Positions 44,455 to 52,633 of a stretch of DNA of 64,000 bases are shown here, one piece after another (position 1 is the stretch's first letter; each line of letters begins with the position of its first letter). Made by a program: the position numbers and the translations under genes. The stretch comes from Sediminibacterium sp. TEGAF015 (GTDB taxonomy: Bacteria > Bacteroidota > Bacteroidia > Chitinophagales > Chitinophagaceae): contig NZ_AP026683.1 in assembly GCF_025997995.1 (NCBI RefSeq), positions 1,612,501-1,676,500 on the forward strand. The letters run 5' to 3'. The notes under the pieces are model-generated. The model was not told the origin of the DNA, did no database searches, and saw only the letters and a list, made by a program, of their open reading frames with translations.

Positions 44455-46359
44455 TTGTCAAATGCCATTTCCATATTGCATCAATATTGGAAGCATACCG
44501 CTTTCAGGCCTTTACAGGAAGAAATTATTCATTCTGTTGTAAGTGGGAAGGATACGCTTGCCCTGTTGCCAACAGGGGGAGGTAAATCTGTTTGCTATCA
44601 GATACCTGGCTTACTCAGAGGCGGAACCAGTCTTGTCATCAGTCCGCTGATTGCATTAATGAAGGATCAGGTAGATGCCTTAAATAAAAAAGGAATCAAA
44701 GCTGCAGCCATACACAGTGGATTGCAAAAAGATGAAGTAAAAAACATTTTACAGGATGCTGTAGAAGGAAGCTATCAATTTTTATATTGTTCCCCTGAGC
44801 GGCTGGAAAGTCATTTATTCAATGAATTCCTTTCTCTTATACCCATTCAATTGCTGGTAGTTGACGAAGCCCATTGTATTTCACAATGGGGATACGATTT
44901 CAGACCTGCTTATTGCCGAATTGCAGCCACCAAAGAAAAGTTGCCTGGGGTTCCAGTAATAGCAGTAACCGCATCGGCAACTCCACTGGTACTAGAGGAT
45001 ATACAACATCAATTAAAGCTAAAAGAAGCTGCTGTTTTTAAACAAAGTTTTTTAAGGCCCAATATTTCTTACAGTGCATTTAATTCGGAAAGTAAAATCA
45101 ACAAAATTCTAGAAATTATTGATAAAATACCCGGATCGGGCATTGTCTATTGCAACAACCGAAGGCAATGTAAAAAAATAGCAGAAGCAATTGTATTGCA
45201 GGGTATTGCTGCCGATTTCTATCATGCCGGACTTGAGCAATTGGTAAGAGAACAAAAACAACAAAACTGGATCAACAACAAAATTCGTATTATGGTTTGT
45301 ACCAATGCTTTCGGTATGGGCATTGACAAGCCAGATGTCAGGACCGTTATTCATCATGATATTCCTGAATGCCTGGAAAATTATTATCAGGAAGCCGGAA
45401 GGGCAGGCAGAGACGAGCAAAGAGCTTATGCAGTATTATTATGGCAGGAAAAAGACTTGACTGCATTGATGGAACAGGTCGAAATAAAATTTCCACCTAT
45501 ACCTGTAATCCAGCAAGTATATCAGGCCATAGCCGACTTTTTGCAAATCCCCGTTGGTAGTGGTGAGGGTATTTATTACAATTTTGATTTTGAAACATTT
45601 ACTAAACGATTTTCACTGGAGCCATTGCTGGTAGTGAATGTATTGAGAATACTGGAACAGGAAGGGCATATTCAATTTAATGAACAGATCTTTTTACCTA
45701 CTCAGGTAAGTTTTACAACAGACACACAATACCTGGCACAATTTGAAGAAATGTATCCTGCAATGGAACCCGTGATCAAAGCATTATTGAGAACCTATCC
45801 TGGAATATTCAATAATCGTGTATCTGTTTACGATCAGCAACTGGCCAGAATTTGCAGGATGAACCTCGATCAGATACAAGCAGCACTTAAACAGTTACAG
45901 GCATTGGGTATTATTGAATATTTACCCAAAAAGGAAACGCCGCAAATTCATTTTTTACTGAACAGAGCTCCGGCAAAATACTTACACATACAACAAGAAC
46001 AATATCTAGAAAGAAAAAAGTTACACGCAAGCAGAGTAAACCAGATGATTGCTTATTCTAAAGAAAACCAAAAATGCAGAAGTCAATTTATTGGTCATTA
46101 TTTTGGAGATGCAACGGCAAAAGCCTGTGGCGTTTGCGATATCTGTCTCAGGCAAAAAAATAAAAATATATCTGAAAAAGAATTTAATACAATAGCCTTA
46201 GCTATTCAAAAAAATAAAGACCAGATTATTGCAATAGCGGATTTGTTGAAAGTATGCAGAAACATGAATCCCACCCGCATCTGGGAGATATTGAACTTTC
46301 TGCAGAGCGAATCCAAAATAGAAATTTCAGAAGAGAAAATCATTCGCTGGCTGAAGTAA
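44455..46359 (+). CDS. recQ: ATP-dependent DNA helicase RecQ
   Basis: A 3'-5' DNA helicase for recombination and fork repair, 634 aa. Motifs: motif 0 and I FRPLQEEIIHSVVSGKD and LLPTGGGKSVCYQIP (about 38-52), DEAH box VVDEAHCISQWGYDFRPAY, TASATP, and motif V-VI GMGIDKPDVRTVIHHDIPE with QEAGRAGRDE. The zinc-binding domain is KCRSQF followed by AKACGVCDICL (four Cys, about 541-565). A winged-helix region precedes it, and no HRDC domain is obvious at the C-terminus, so this is the short RecQ form. The start is TTG at 44455; there is no ATG nearby, and the conserved N-terminus begins soon after. Confidence 0.95.
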   Translation: MSNAISILHQYWKHTAFRPLQEEIIHSVVSGKDTLALLPTGGGKSVCYQIPGLLRGGTSLVISPLIALMKDQVDALNKKGIKAAAIHSGLQKDEVKNILQDAVEGSYQFLYCSPERLESHLFNEFLSLIPIQLLVVDEAHCISQWGYDFRPAYCRIAATKEKLPGVPVIAVTASATPLVLEDIQHQLKLKEAAVFKQSFLRPNISYSAFNSESKINKILEIIDKIPGSGIVYCNNRRQCKKIAEAIVLQGIAADFYHAGLEQLVREQKQQNWINNKIRIMVCTNAFGMGIDKPDVRTVIHHDIPECLENYYQEAGRAGRDEQRAYAVLLWQEKDLTALMEQVEIKFPPIPVIQQVYQAIADFLQIPVGSGEGIYYNFDFETFTKRFSLEPLLVVNVLRILEQEGHIQFNEQIFLPTQVSFTTDTQYLAQFEEMYPAMEPVIKALLRTYPGIFNNRVSVYDQQLARICRMNLDQIQAALKQLQALGIIEYLPKKETPQIHFLLNRAPAKYLHIQQEQYLERKKLHASRVNQMIAYSKENQKCRSQFIGHYFGDATAKACGVCDICLRQKNKNISEKEFNTIALAIQKNKDQIIAIADLLKVCRNMNPTRIWEILNFLQSESKIEISEEKIIRWLK

Positions 46360-46392
46360 AACAGTACACTTTCTTCATCACAGTTTACTAAT

Positions 46393-47952
46393 TTACCTTC
46401 GTCTTGTTGTTCTTCCAGAACCAGATCTTCCTCCAAGCCCCAATGCCCCCAACAAACTGCGTGTGATGATACTAGCAGCTGTTCTGCCTACCTGCTTTAC
46501 AATGGGATTATCAAAAAAGTTTTCAGCAGCTGAAGCACTTTCCTGCGATTGTTTTTCCTGTACTTTTTCTGCAGCTCGTTCAGCCGTTATTGCCTGCGCT
46601 TCCGCTAATTTCTGATTCAAAATTTCATAAGCGCTTAAACTATCTATCTCCTGATTGTATTTAGCCACCAACTTACTTTTTGAATTGATAGCATTGATTT
46701 CTGATTCTGAGAGAATATCCATCCTGCTCTGCGGCGGATTTAGCAAGGTATGTACCAGTGGCGTGGGTATGCCCTTTTCATTTAATAAGGTAACCAATGC
46801 CTCTCCTATACCCAATTGAGTTAACAGCTCGTCAATATCATAAAATTCAGATTCCGGAAAATTTTCTGCAGCCTGTTTAATGGTTTTTCTGTCCGCTGCA
46901 GTAAATGCGCGCAAGGCGTGTTGCACTTTTAAACCTAACTGACTTAAAATAGAAGGAGGGATATCCTGCGGATTCTGCGTACAAAAGAAAATACCAATAC
47001 CCTTAGAACGTATTAATTTAATAACTGTCTCCAGCTGTTGCAACAACGCATCTGAAGCTTCCTGAAAAATAAGATGTGCTTCGTCAATAAACAATACCAG
47101 CTTGGGTTTATCCAAATCACCTTCTTCAGGACAACTGGCATAGAGTTCTGCCAGCAACTGTAACATAAAAGTAGAAAATAATTTAGGCTTATCCTGCATA
47201 TCAGTAACCCTAAGAATATTAATCATCCCCCGACCCTCATCATTAATTCGCATTAAATCATCTACTTCAAAACTTTTCTCTCCAAAAAATATATCAGCAC
47301 CCTGCTGTTGCAATTCAATTACTTTTCTGAGAATCGTTCCTGTAGAAGTAGTGGAAATTTTCCCATAGTCTTTTTCCATTTCCGCCTTTCCTTCATTCCC
47401 AATAAACTGAAGTACTTTAATAAAATCTTTCAAATCGAGCAATGGCATTGCCTGATCATCGCAGTACTTAAAAATCATAGATACCAGTCCACCCTGCGTA
47501 TCATTCAATCCCAGAATTTTACTAAGCAAGACAGGTCCAAATTCAGAAACCGTTGCTCTTAGTCTTACCCCATGGTTTCCTGTCAATGTAAGCAATTCAA
47601 CAGGATAAGCCGAAGGTTTCCAGGACAGATTCATTTTTGTAATTCGCTCCTGAATTTTATCGTTCATTACTCCTTCTGCAGCAATACCACTTAGGTCACC
47701 TTTAATATCCATTAGCATCACTGGTACACTATTGTCGCTTAAGGATTCACTGATCATCTGAAGCGTTTTGGTTTTACCTGTTCCAGTTGCACCAGCAATC
47801 AATCCATGACGGTTCAATGTTTTCAAGGGTAAATACACACTTGCATCAGGCACCGTTTCGCCATTCCATATACCGCAACCAATTTTTACAAATTCTCCTT
47901 TAAACTGATAGCCTTTCTGCATGACTTCAGTAAACAATTGTGCATTACTCAT
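46393..47952 (-). CDS. HerA-like helicase/ATPase (DUF853 family)
   Basis: A 519-aa ATPase of the HerA/FtsK superfamily, DUF853 (YjgR-like) branch. Walker A is AGATGTGKTKTLQMISESL (about 53-71), followed by VMLMDIKGDLSGIA; Walker B is KLVLFIDEAHLIF (about 283-295), and FFCTQNPQDIPPSI is a sensor-like segment. The C-terminal 80 residues (about 430-519) are coiled coil and low-complexity, ending in a Gly/Arg-rich tail (GGRSGSGRTTRRR). In archaea HerA pairs with the nuclease NurA in DNA end resection; no NurA is seen here, and the DUF853 group is largely uncharacterised. Convergent with recQ; divergent from the second diheme peroxidase gene. Confidence 0.88.
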   Translation of the reverse strand: MSNAQLFTEVMQKGYQFKGEFVKIGCGIWNGETVPDASVYLPLKTLNRHGLIAGATGTGKTKTLQMISESLSDNSVPVMLMDIKGDLSGIAAEGVMNDKIQERITKMNLSWKPSAYPVELLTLTGNHGVRLRATVSEFGPVLLSKILGLNDTQGGLVSMIFKYCDDQAMPLLDLKDFIKVLQFIGNEGKAEMEKDYGKISTTSTGTILRKVIELQQQGADIFFGEKSFEVDDLMRINDEGRGMINILRVTDMQDKPKLFSTFMLQLLAELYASCPEEGDLDKPKLVLFIDEAHLIFQEASDALLQQLETVIKLIRSKGIGIFFCTQNPQDIPPSILSQLGLKVQHALRAFTAADRKTIKQAAENFPESEFYDIDELLTQLGIGEALVTLLNEKGIPTPLVHTLLNPPQSRMDILSESEINAINSKSKLVAKYNQEIDSLSAYEILNQKLAEAQAITAERAAEKVQEKQSQESASAAENFFDNPIVKQVGRTAASIITRSLLGALGLGGRSGSGRTTRRR

Positions 47953-47974
47953 ACCATTGATTTATTGTAAAATA

Positions 47975-48003
47975 ACCAATAGCATCGATATTCTGTACCT
48001 TTG
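47975..48003 (+). promoter_or_regulatory. Putative leaderless promoter of the second diheme peroxidase gene
   Basis: TTG (47975-47977), an 18-base spacer and TACCTTTG (47996-48003) match both elements of the Bacteroidota promoter. The -7 box ends 4 bases before the ATG at 48008, which supports that start over an earlier in-frame ATG at 47921 lying upstream of the promoter. Confidence 0.7.
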
Positions 48004-48007
48004 TACT

Positions 48008-48934
48008 ATGAAAAAATGGTGGGTCATAGGGGGATTGGGAATGGCAATTGTTTTTAGCATCGGCTTTAATAAACCCAGCCCAATAAAAACCAAAGCCCAA
48101 TTGGGCAAAAAACTTTTTTCTGATCCCATTCTCTCCAAGGACAATAGTATCAGCTGTGCCAGTTGTCATATTCCCGCACATGGATTTGCAGATACATTTG
48201 CCATTAGTTTAGGTGTTGAAGGCACACCAGGTAGCAGAAACGCTCCCAGCGTAATGAATCTGAGTGGCCATGAACCCTTTTTCTGGGATGGCAGGGCATC
48301 AACACTGGAAGCGCAGGCTATTATGCCAATTGAGAATCCGGTTGAAATGAATTTACCCATCCAGGAAGCGGTTAAACGCCTAAATCAAAACCAAATCTAT
48401 CGTAACCTTTTCCTATCGATTTATAAACAAAAGCCCAATGCTAAAAACCTCGGACATGCACTTGCTGCATTTCAGAAAACATTAGAAACCGACGAGTCTG
48501 ATTTTGATCTCGACCAAATGAGTGAATCCGCAGAAAGAGGCAGACAATTATTTGTTAGCGAAAAAACCAAATGTTTTGATTGTCATAACGGCACTGACTT
48601 CACCAATGACGACTTTAAAAATATTGGACTTTACGATGGGGTATCACTCTCAGATATGGGACGGTATGCCATCACCAAAAACAAAGAGGACCTTGGCAAA
48701 TTTAAAACACCAGGACTCCGAAATGTAGCAGTTACTGCACCCTATATGCATAATGGGATGTTTAAAACGCTGGAAGAAGTAATTGAATATTATGACAATC
48801 CTTACAAATTCGTACCAAAGCCGATTAATATTGACAGCACTTTAAAAGAACCACTGAAACTAAGCCAACAAGACAAGAAGGACCTGGTAAATTTTCTAAA
48901 AGCGCTTACTGATAAACAGTTTTTAAAAAAATAG
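48008..48934 (+). CDS. Diheme cytochrome c peroxidase (second paralogue)
   Basis: A 308-aa periplasmic diheme protein: an N-terminal hydrophobic signal or anchor (about 4-20), first heme site CASCH (50-54), second CFDCH (189-193). Family blocks are SRNAPSVMNLSGHEPFFWDG, NPVEM and TPGLRNVAVTAPYMHNG. Met247 in PYMHNG is the likely second-heme ligand of classical bacterial peroxidases, in contrast to Gly in the first paralogue. It probably reduces H2O2 with electrons from small cytochromes; MauG-like activity is the alternative. It is a single-gene unit with a strong leaderless promoter. Divergent from the HerA-like gene. Confidence 0.9.
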   Translation: MKKWWVIGGLGMAIVFSIGFNKPSPIKTKAQLGKKLFSDPILSKDNSISCASCHIPAHGFADTFAISLGVEGTPGSRNAPSVMNLSGHEPFFWDGRASTLEAQAIMPIENPVEMNLPIQEAVKRLNQNQIYRNLFLSIYKQKPNAKNLGHALAAFQKTLETDESDFDLDQMSESAERGRQLFVSEKTKCFDCHNGTDFTNDDFKNIGLYDGVSLSDMGRYAITKNKEDLGKFKTPGLRNVAVTAPYMHNGMFKTLEEVIEYYDNPYKFVPKPINIDSTLKEPLKLSQQDKKDLVNFLKALTDKQFLKK

Positions 48935-49016
48935 CTTATTATATTTAACAAAAGATTGCAGCCCGGTTAAGGGACAATTTTCGTAAATTATTGTTATTTC
49001 ACTCAAAATAATTCCG

Positions 49017-49715
49017 ATGGAAGACAAAAGACAGTACAAAATTCTACTCTGCGAAGACGATACAAACCTGGGTATGGTATTAAAAAACTACCTGGAACTA
49101 AACGAATACGAAGTTACCCTGGAGCGTGATGGCAGATTGGGCTTAGCCGCATTTCAGCGCGAAAAATTTGACATCTGCTTATTAGATGTAATGATGCCCA
49201 ATATGGATGGCTTTACTTTGGCAGAAGAAATCAGAGATATTGATCCTGATGTACCCTTGTTTTTCCTGAGTGCCAAAACCATGAAAGACGACATTATACA
49301 GGGATACAAATTGGGCGCCGACGATTATATTACTAAACCATTTGACAGTGAGGTATTGTTATTAAAAATAAAAGCGATTCTGAAAAGAAATGAGGAAGAA
49401 AATAAAATCAATGACAATATTGAATTTGATTTAGGCGCTTATCATTTTAATCCAAAGCTAAGAGAACTAAAACATGGTTCAACTATGCAGACCCTGTCTC
49501 CCAAAGAAAATGAGCTGTTAAAGATGCTGGCTGAACATAAAAACGATTTATTGCCTCGCGAAAGAGCATTGAAAAAAATCTGGGGTAGCGATACCTATTT
49601 CAATGGAAGAAGTATGGATGTTTATATTGCCAAGCTTCGCAAGTATTTAAAAGAAGACAGCAATATCGAAATTGTCAATATTCATGGAAATGGCTTCAGA
49701 CTGGTTGCTCCATAA
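49017..49715 (+). CDS. OmpR/PhoB-family response regulator (RprY-like)
   Basis: A 232-aa two-component regulator. The receiver domain (about 1-125) has acidic CEDD, phosphoacceptor Asp in CLLDVMMPN (about 58), and the Lys in YITKPF. The DNA-binding winged-helix domain (about 138-232) includes LSPKENELLKMLAEHKNDLLPRE and RSMDVYIAKLRKYLKED. Sequence character, such as LGADDYITKPF, resembles RprY of Bacteroidetes, linked in other species to oxidative-stress and metabolic control; the assignment is from memory. No sensor kinase adjoins it; the soluble kinase at 21 kb is one unproven partner. It is convergent with ruvB. Confidence 0.9.
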   Translation: MEDKRQYKILLCEDDTNLGMVLKNYLELNEYEVTLERDGRLGLAAFQREKFDICLLDVMMPNMDGFTLAEEIRDIDPDVPLFFLSAKTMKDDIIQGYKLGADDYITKPFDSEVLLLKIKAILKRNEEENKINDNIEFDLGAYHFNPKLRELKHGSTMQTLSPKENELLKMLAEHKNDLLPRERALKKIWGSDTYFNGRSMDVYIAKLRKYLKEDSNIEIVNIHGNGFRLVAP

Positions 49716-49739
49716 CAGCGTTACCCTACTGTGATGCAG

Positions 49740-50771
49740 TTAACTAAACAGTTCTCCTGCATCTCCTCTTTTCATAACTACCCCCAGGTGATTATAGGCT
49801 TTCAAAGTAGCTTCTCTTCCCCTGGGGGTTCTTTGTAAAAAGCCTTCCTGAATTAAAAAGGGTTCGTATACTTCTTCAATGGTGCCCGGCTCTTCACCTA
49901 CCGCAGTTGCAATTGTTGTAATGCCTACAGGACCTCCTTTGAATTTATTAATAATAGCCGATAAAATGCGGTTATCCATTTCGTCTAATCCATGCGCGTC
50001 TACATTCAGGGCTTTCAGGGCATGCTGTGTAATACCCAAATCAATTTTCCCATCGTTCAATACCTGAGCGAAATCCCTTACTCTCCTTAATAATCCATTG
50101 GCAATCCTGGGTGTCCCCCTGCTCCTACCAGCAATTTCAGCCGCAGCATCAAGGGTAATTTTAGTACCCAGAATGGCAGCACTTCGTTCTATAATTTTTT
50201 GCAGAACAGGTGCCCCATAATATTCCAGACGAGATTTTATCCCAAATCTTGAAAGAAGCGGTGCGGTTAATAAACCACTTCGGGTGGTTGCCCCTACCAG
50301 TGTAAAAGGATTCAGATTAATCTGTATGCTTCTGGCATTTGGTCCGGAATCAATCATGATATCAATCTTGAAATCTTCCATTGCCGAATACAGATATTCT
50401 TCAACAACAGTACTTAACCTATGTATTTCATCAATAAAAAGAACATCATTGGGTTGTAAGTTGGTCAATAACCCTGCAAGATCACCTGGCTTTTCAATAA
50501 CCGGTCCAGAAGTTTCTTTTATGCTTACGCCTAATTCATTCGCCACAATCCGGCTTAAAGTGGTCTTACCCAATCCAGGGGGGCCGTGAAATAAGATATG
50601 ATCCAATGCTTCTCCACGAATTTTGGCAGCTTTAATAAAAATCACAAGATTCTCAATCAGCTGAGGTTGTCCGGAAAAATCATCAATCTCCCTGGGGCGT
50701 ATGGTATTCTCAAACTCCCTTTCAGAGGCATTTAATCCATTCAAATCGCTATTCAGGTTATTATTTGACAT
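49740..50771 (-). CDS. ruvB: Holliday junction branch migration helicase RuvB
   Basis: A 343-aa hexameric AAA+ motor that drives branch migration with RuvA. Motifs: Walker [15 protein letters not shown] (about 65-78), Walker [12 protein letters not shown], sensor 1 [11 protein letters not shown], the arginine-finger region [14 protein letters not shown], and the winged-helix C-terminus [22 protein letters not shown]. Length is standard. ruvA and ruvC are not in the window. A TACTTTTG box ends 7 bases before its ATG. Convergent with the response regulator gene. Confidence 0.97.
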   Translation of the reverse strand: MSNNNLNSDLNGLNASEREFENTIRPREIDDFSGQPQLIENLVIFIKAAKIRGEALDHILFHGPPGLGKTTLSRIVANELGVSIKETSGPVIEKPGDLAGLLTNLQPNDVLFIDEIHRLSTVVEEYLYSAMEDFKIDIMIDSGPNARSIQINLNPFTLVGATTRSGLLTAPLLSRFGIKSRLEYYGAPVLQKIIERSAAILGTKITLDAAAEIAGRSRGTPRIANGLLRRVRDFAQVLNDGKIDLGITQHALKALNVDAHGLDEMDNRILSAIINKFKGGPVGITTIATAVGEEPGTIEEVYEPFLIQEGFLQRTPRGREATLKAYNHLGVVMKRGDAGELFS

Positions 50772-50778
50772 AACTCTT

Positions 50779-50786
50779 CAAAAGTA
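50779..50786 (-). promoter_or_regulatory. Putative -7 promoter box of ruvB
   Basis: TACTTTTG on the minus strand, an exact TAnnTTTG match ending 7 bases before the ruvB ATG; predicts a nearly leaderless mRNA. No -33 TTG at the usual spacing. Confidence 0.45.
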
Positions 50787-50802
50787 CAAATAAAGCAGTC
50801 CT

Positions 50803-50810
50803 TATCTTTG
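50803..50810 (+). promoter_or_regulatory. Putative -7 promoter box of the NAD(P)-binding protein gene
   Basis: TATCTTTG, an exact TAnnTTTG match, 16 bases before the GTG start at 50827. It is divergent from the ruvB box within a 55-base intergenic space. Confidence 0.45.
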
Positions 50811-50826
50811 AGAAAATTAAAGGATA

Positions 50827-51498
50827 GTGCAAAGAAAAGCTTTGGTATTAGGAGCAAGCGGATTAACCGGGTCTTATTTGCTTGAAATGCTGTTAGAGTC
50901 TGAGTTATACAGTCAGGTTACCATTTATGTGCGCAAACCATTGGGAAGAGTCCATCCCAAACTAGTGGAACAATTGGTAAACTTTGCCACCATTCAATCC
51001 TGGACAGAAGCAGACGATGTGTATTGCTGTTTAGGCGCCACCATCAAGACAGTAAAAACCAGGGAAGCATTTACCTTAATCGATTTGTATGCCCCACTTC
51101 ATATTGCCAAACTTCAGTTATCTGGTGGCAGCAAACGTTTTCTGGTTATTACCGCTGCAGGAGCTAATCCAAAATCAAGTGTATTTTATAACCGGACCAA
51201 AGGAAAATTAGAAGAAGCGTTGAAGCAACTCAATTATAGTTCAATTTATATCTTCCAACCTTCTTTCATTTTAGGACCAAGGAAAGAATCTAGGTGGCTA
51301 GAAGAATTAGGAATTTTCATTGCATTAAAAGCAATTCCTATCATGAAGGGAAGGTTTAAAAAATATATTCCTGTTCACGCAAAAGCAATTGCTAGAAGCA
51401 TGCATTATTTTGCAAGTCATTCTAAAACAGGCGTTCACATTATACAATCGCATATCATTAAGCAGTGGGAAAAACCCGATTTTATACCTGATCTATAA
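50827..51498 (+). CDS. NAD(P)-binding Rossmann-fold oxidoreductase (atypical SDR, HIM1-like)
   Basis: A 223-aa short-chain dehydrogenase-like protein. The nucleotide-binding motif is ALVLGASGLTGSYLLEML (about 5-22, GxxGxxG), followed by VYCCLGATIKTVKTREAF and LVITAAGANPKSSVFYNRTKG, in which Tyr and Lys occupy the usual positions. The layout resembles atypical SDRs of the oxidoreductase HTATIP2/HIM1 type, whose substrate is not known. Start codon GTG, as no ATG precedes the conserved first strand. Its last 17 bases overlap the convergent M23 peptidase gene. No operon partner is evident. Confidence 0.85.
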   Translation: MQRKALVLGASGLTGSYLLEMLLESELYSQVTIYVRKPLGRVHPKLVEQLVNFATIQSWTEADDVYCCLGATIKTVKTREAFTLIDLYAPLHIAKLQLSGGSKRFLVITAAGANPKSSVFYNRTKGKLEEALKQLNYSSIYIFQPSFILGPRKESRWLEELGIFIALKAIPIMKGRFKKYIPVHAKAIARSMHYFASHSKTGVHIIQSHIIKQWEKPDFIPDL

Positions 51499-52204
51499 AT
51501 TTCGCCCATTGCATCATTTGTAAAAGAGCGTCAGGATCCGGACAGTTGTCCAAATACTTTTCCCTTTCAGCTAAACTGCATACACCAGGATAATCTCCCT
51601 GCTTGCCCTGCATATCAAGTATAATTTGAAAATGCAAATGCGGAGGCCATTGACCATTTTCAGCAGGTTCCCCAAAATGCGCAAATTCTTTACCAGCAGA
51701 AATAAAATCACCTCCCTTCAAATTTGAAATATCACGTAAAGAAAGATGGCCATACAAAGTATAGAAATGCGCTCCACTGATAGCGTGCTCCAAAATAATA
51801 GTTGCTCCATAATCTCCATAAGCCTCATTAAAAGCAAAGCTATGAACAGAAGCATCCAAAGGCGCGGCTATGGGGGTTCCTGCTTTACCCCAGATATCTA
51901 TACCTAAATGAATACAACGTGCTTCGCTTTCATTTAGCCCATCAAAGACACGACTTCTTGCATACACTGTTCTGTGTTCGTTATATCCACCAATGCCATA
52001 GCTGGCAGCATGTTTTTGTAACAGCTTTTCTATATAAGTTGAAAATAGGACTGTATTTTCAATGATAGTAGAATTAAGGTCACTATTCTGCTCTGTAAAA
52101 TCCAAAGACAATAGTTTTTCCTTTGAGGAATCAAACGGAACAACAGGCTGAATGGCTAATTGGGATTGTTGACTTAACCAGAAATAAAAACTATGGGAGT
52201 CCAT
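51482..52204 (-). CDS. M23-family metallopeptidase (no visible signal peptide)
   Basis: A 240-aa protein whose second half (about 95-210) is an M23 LytM-type domain: HLGIDIWGKAGTPIAAPLDA (His and Asp zinc ligands), YGHLS and PPHLHFQI (HxH ligand), so the zinc site is complete. The N-terminal 90 residues have no signal peptide, lipobox or membrane helix, which is unusual for an enzyme that cuts peptidoglycan cross-links. It may be exported by another route, act on a cytosolic substrate, or be a scaffold. Related stand-alone or fused M23 domains occur near class III aminotransferase-like proteins, as I recall, but not here. A TATATTTG box lies 28 bases upstream, so it is probably a single-gene unit. 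Confidence 0.85.
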   Translation of the reverse strand: MDSHSFYFWLSQQSQLAIQPVVPFDSSKEKLLSLDFTEQNSDLNSTIIENTVLFSTYIEKLLQKHAASYGIGGYNEHRTVYARSRVFDGLNESEARCIHLGIDIWGKAGTPIAAPLDASVHSFAFNEAYGDYGATIILEHAISGAHFYTLYGHLSLRDISNLKGGDFISAGKEFAHFGEPAENGQWPPHLHFQIILDMQGKQGDYPGVCSLAEREKYLDNCPDPDALLQMMQWAKFIDQV

Positions 52205-52232
52205 CTATTAGATTTAGAAGTCATGAAGTTTA

Positions 52233-52240
52233 CAAATATA
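52233..52240 (-). promoter_or_regulatory. Putative -7 promoter box of the M23 peptidase gene
   Basis: TATATTTG on the minus strand, an exact TAnnTTTG match 28 bases before the ATG. A TTG lies 14 bases upstream, shorter than the usual spacing. Confidence 0.4.
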
Positions 52241-52258
52241 AAAATGAGGGGAATCAAT

Positions 52259-52603
52259 TTAATTATTCACTTTAAAAACTTTGTTCTCATCGTTGGCTCC
52301 CACCACTAAAAAGGGTTTGTCCCCATCTATTCGATTGCCGCTCATTACAACACCCACTTGTTTTTCATTTGCTATATACAATTTGGTGCCCACCCTGTAT
52401 GTAATTGCCTTTTTAAGGCCTGGCAATAAAATATACCCATAGGTACTATTTCCAGTTATTCCGGGACTATATGCAATCAGGGTCACTTTTTTAGGTAACA
52501 AACTAATATTCTTAATAAAAAAACGAACAGTGGGTGGTTCAGTTGTTTGAGCAGTCAAGAGGATTGAGAGCATGCAGGCTGATAGTAAGATGAACTTTTT
52601 CAT
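52259..52603 (-). CDS. Small exported hypothetical protein (114 aa)
   Basis: A 114-residue protein with a clear Sec signal peptide (about 1-18, MKKFILLSACMLSILLTAQ) and a mature part of about 95 residues that looks all-beta, with RFFIKNISLLPKKVTLIAY and GLKKAITYRVGTKLYIAN. There is one Cys, within the signal peptide and not in a lipobox position. It lies 30 bases downstream of the TonB receptor gene on the same strand and may be co-transcribed, which would fit a small periplasmic or surface partner of the receptor. I do not recognise a family. Alternatives: a stray secreted beta-domain protein with its own promoter. Confidence 0.75.
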   Translation of the reverse strand: MKKFILLSACMLSILLTAQTTEPPTVRFFIKNISLLPKKVTLIAYSPGITGNSTYGYILLPGLKKAITYRVGTKLYIANEKQVGVVMSGNRIDGDKPFLVVGANDENKVFKVNN

Positions 52604-52633
52604 AGTATTTTTTTTAGTTGATTCATTGGGTGT

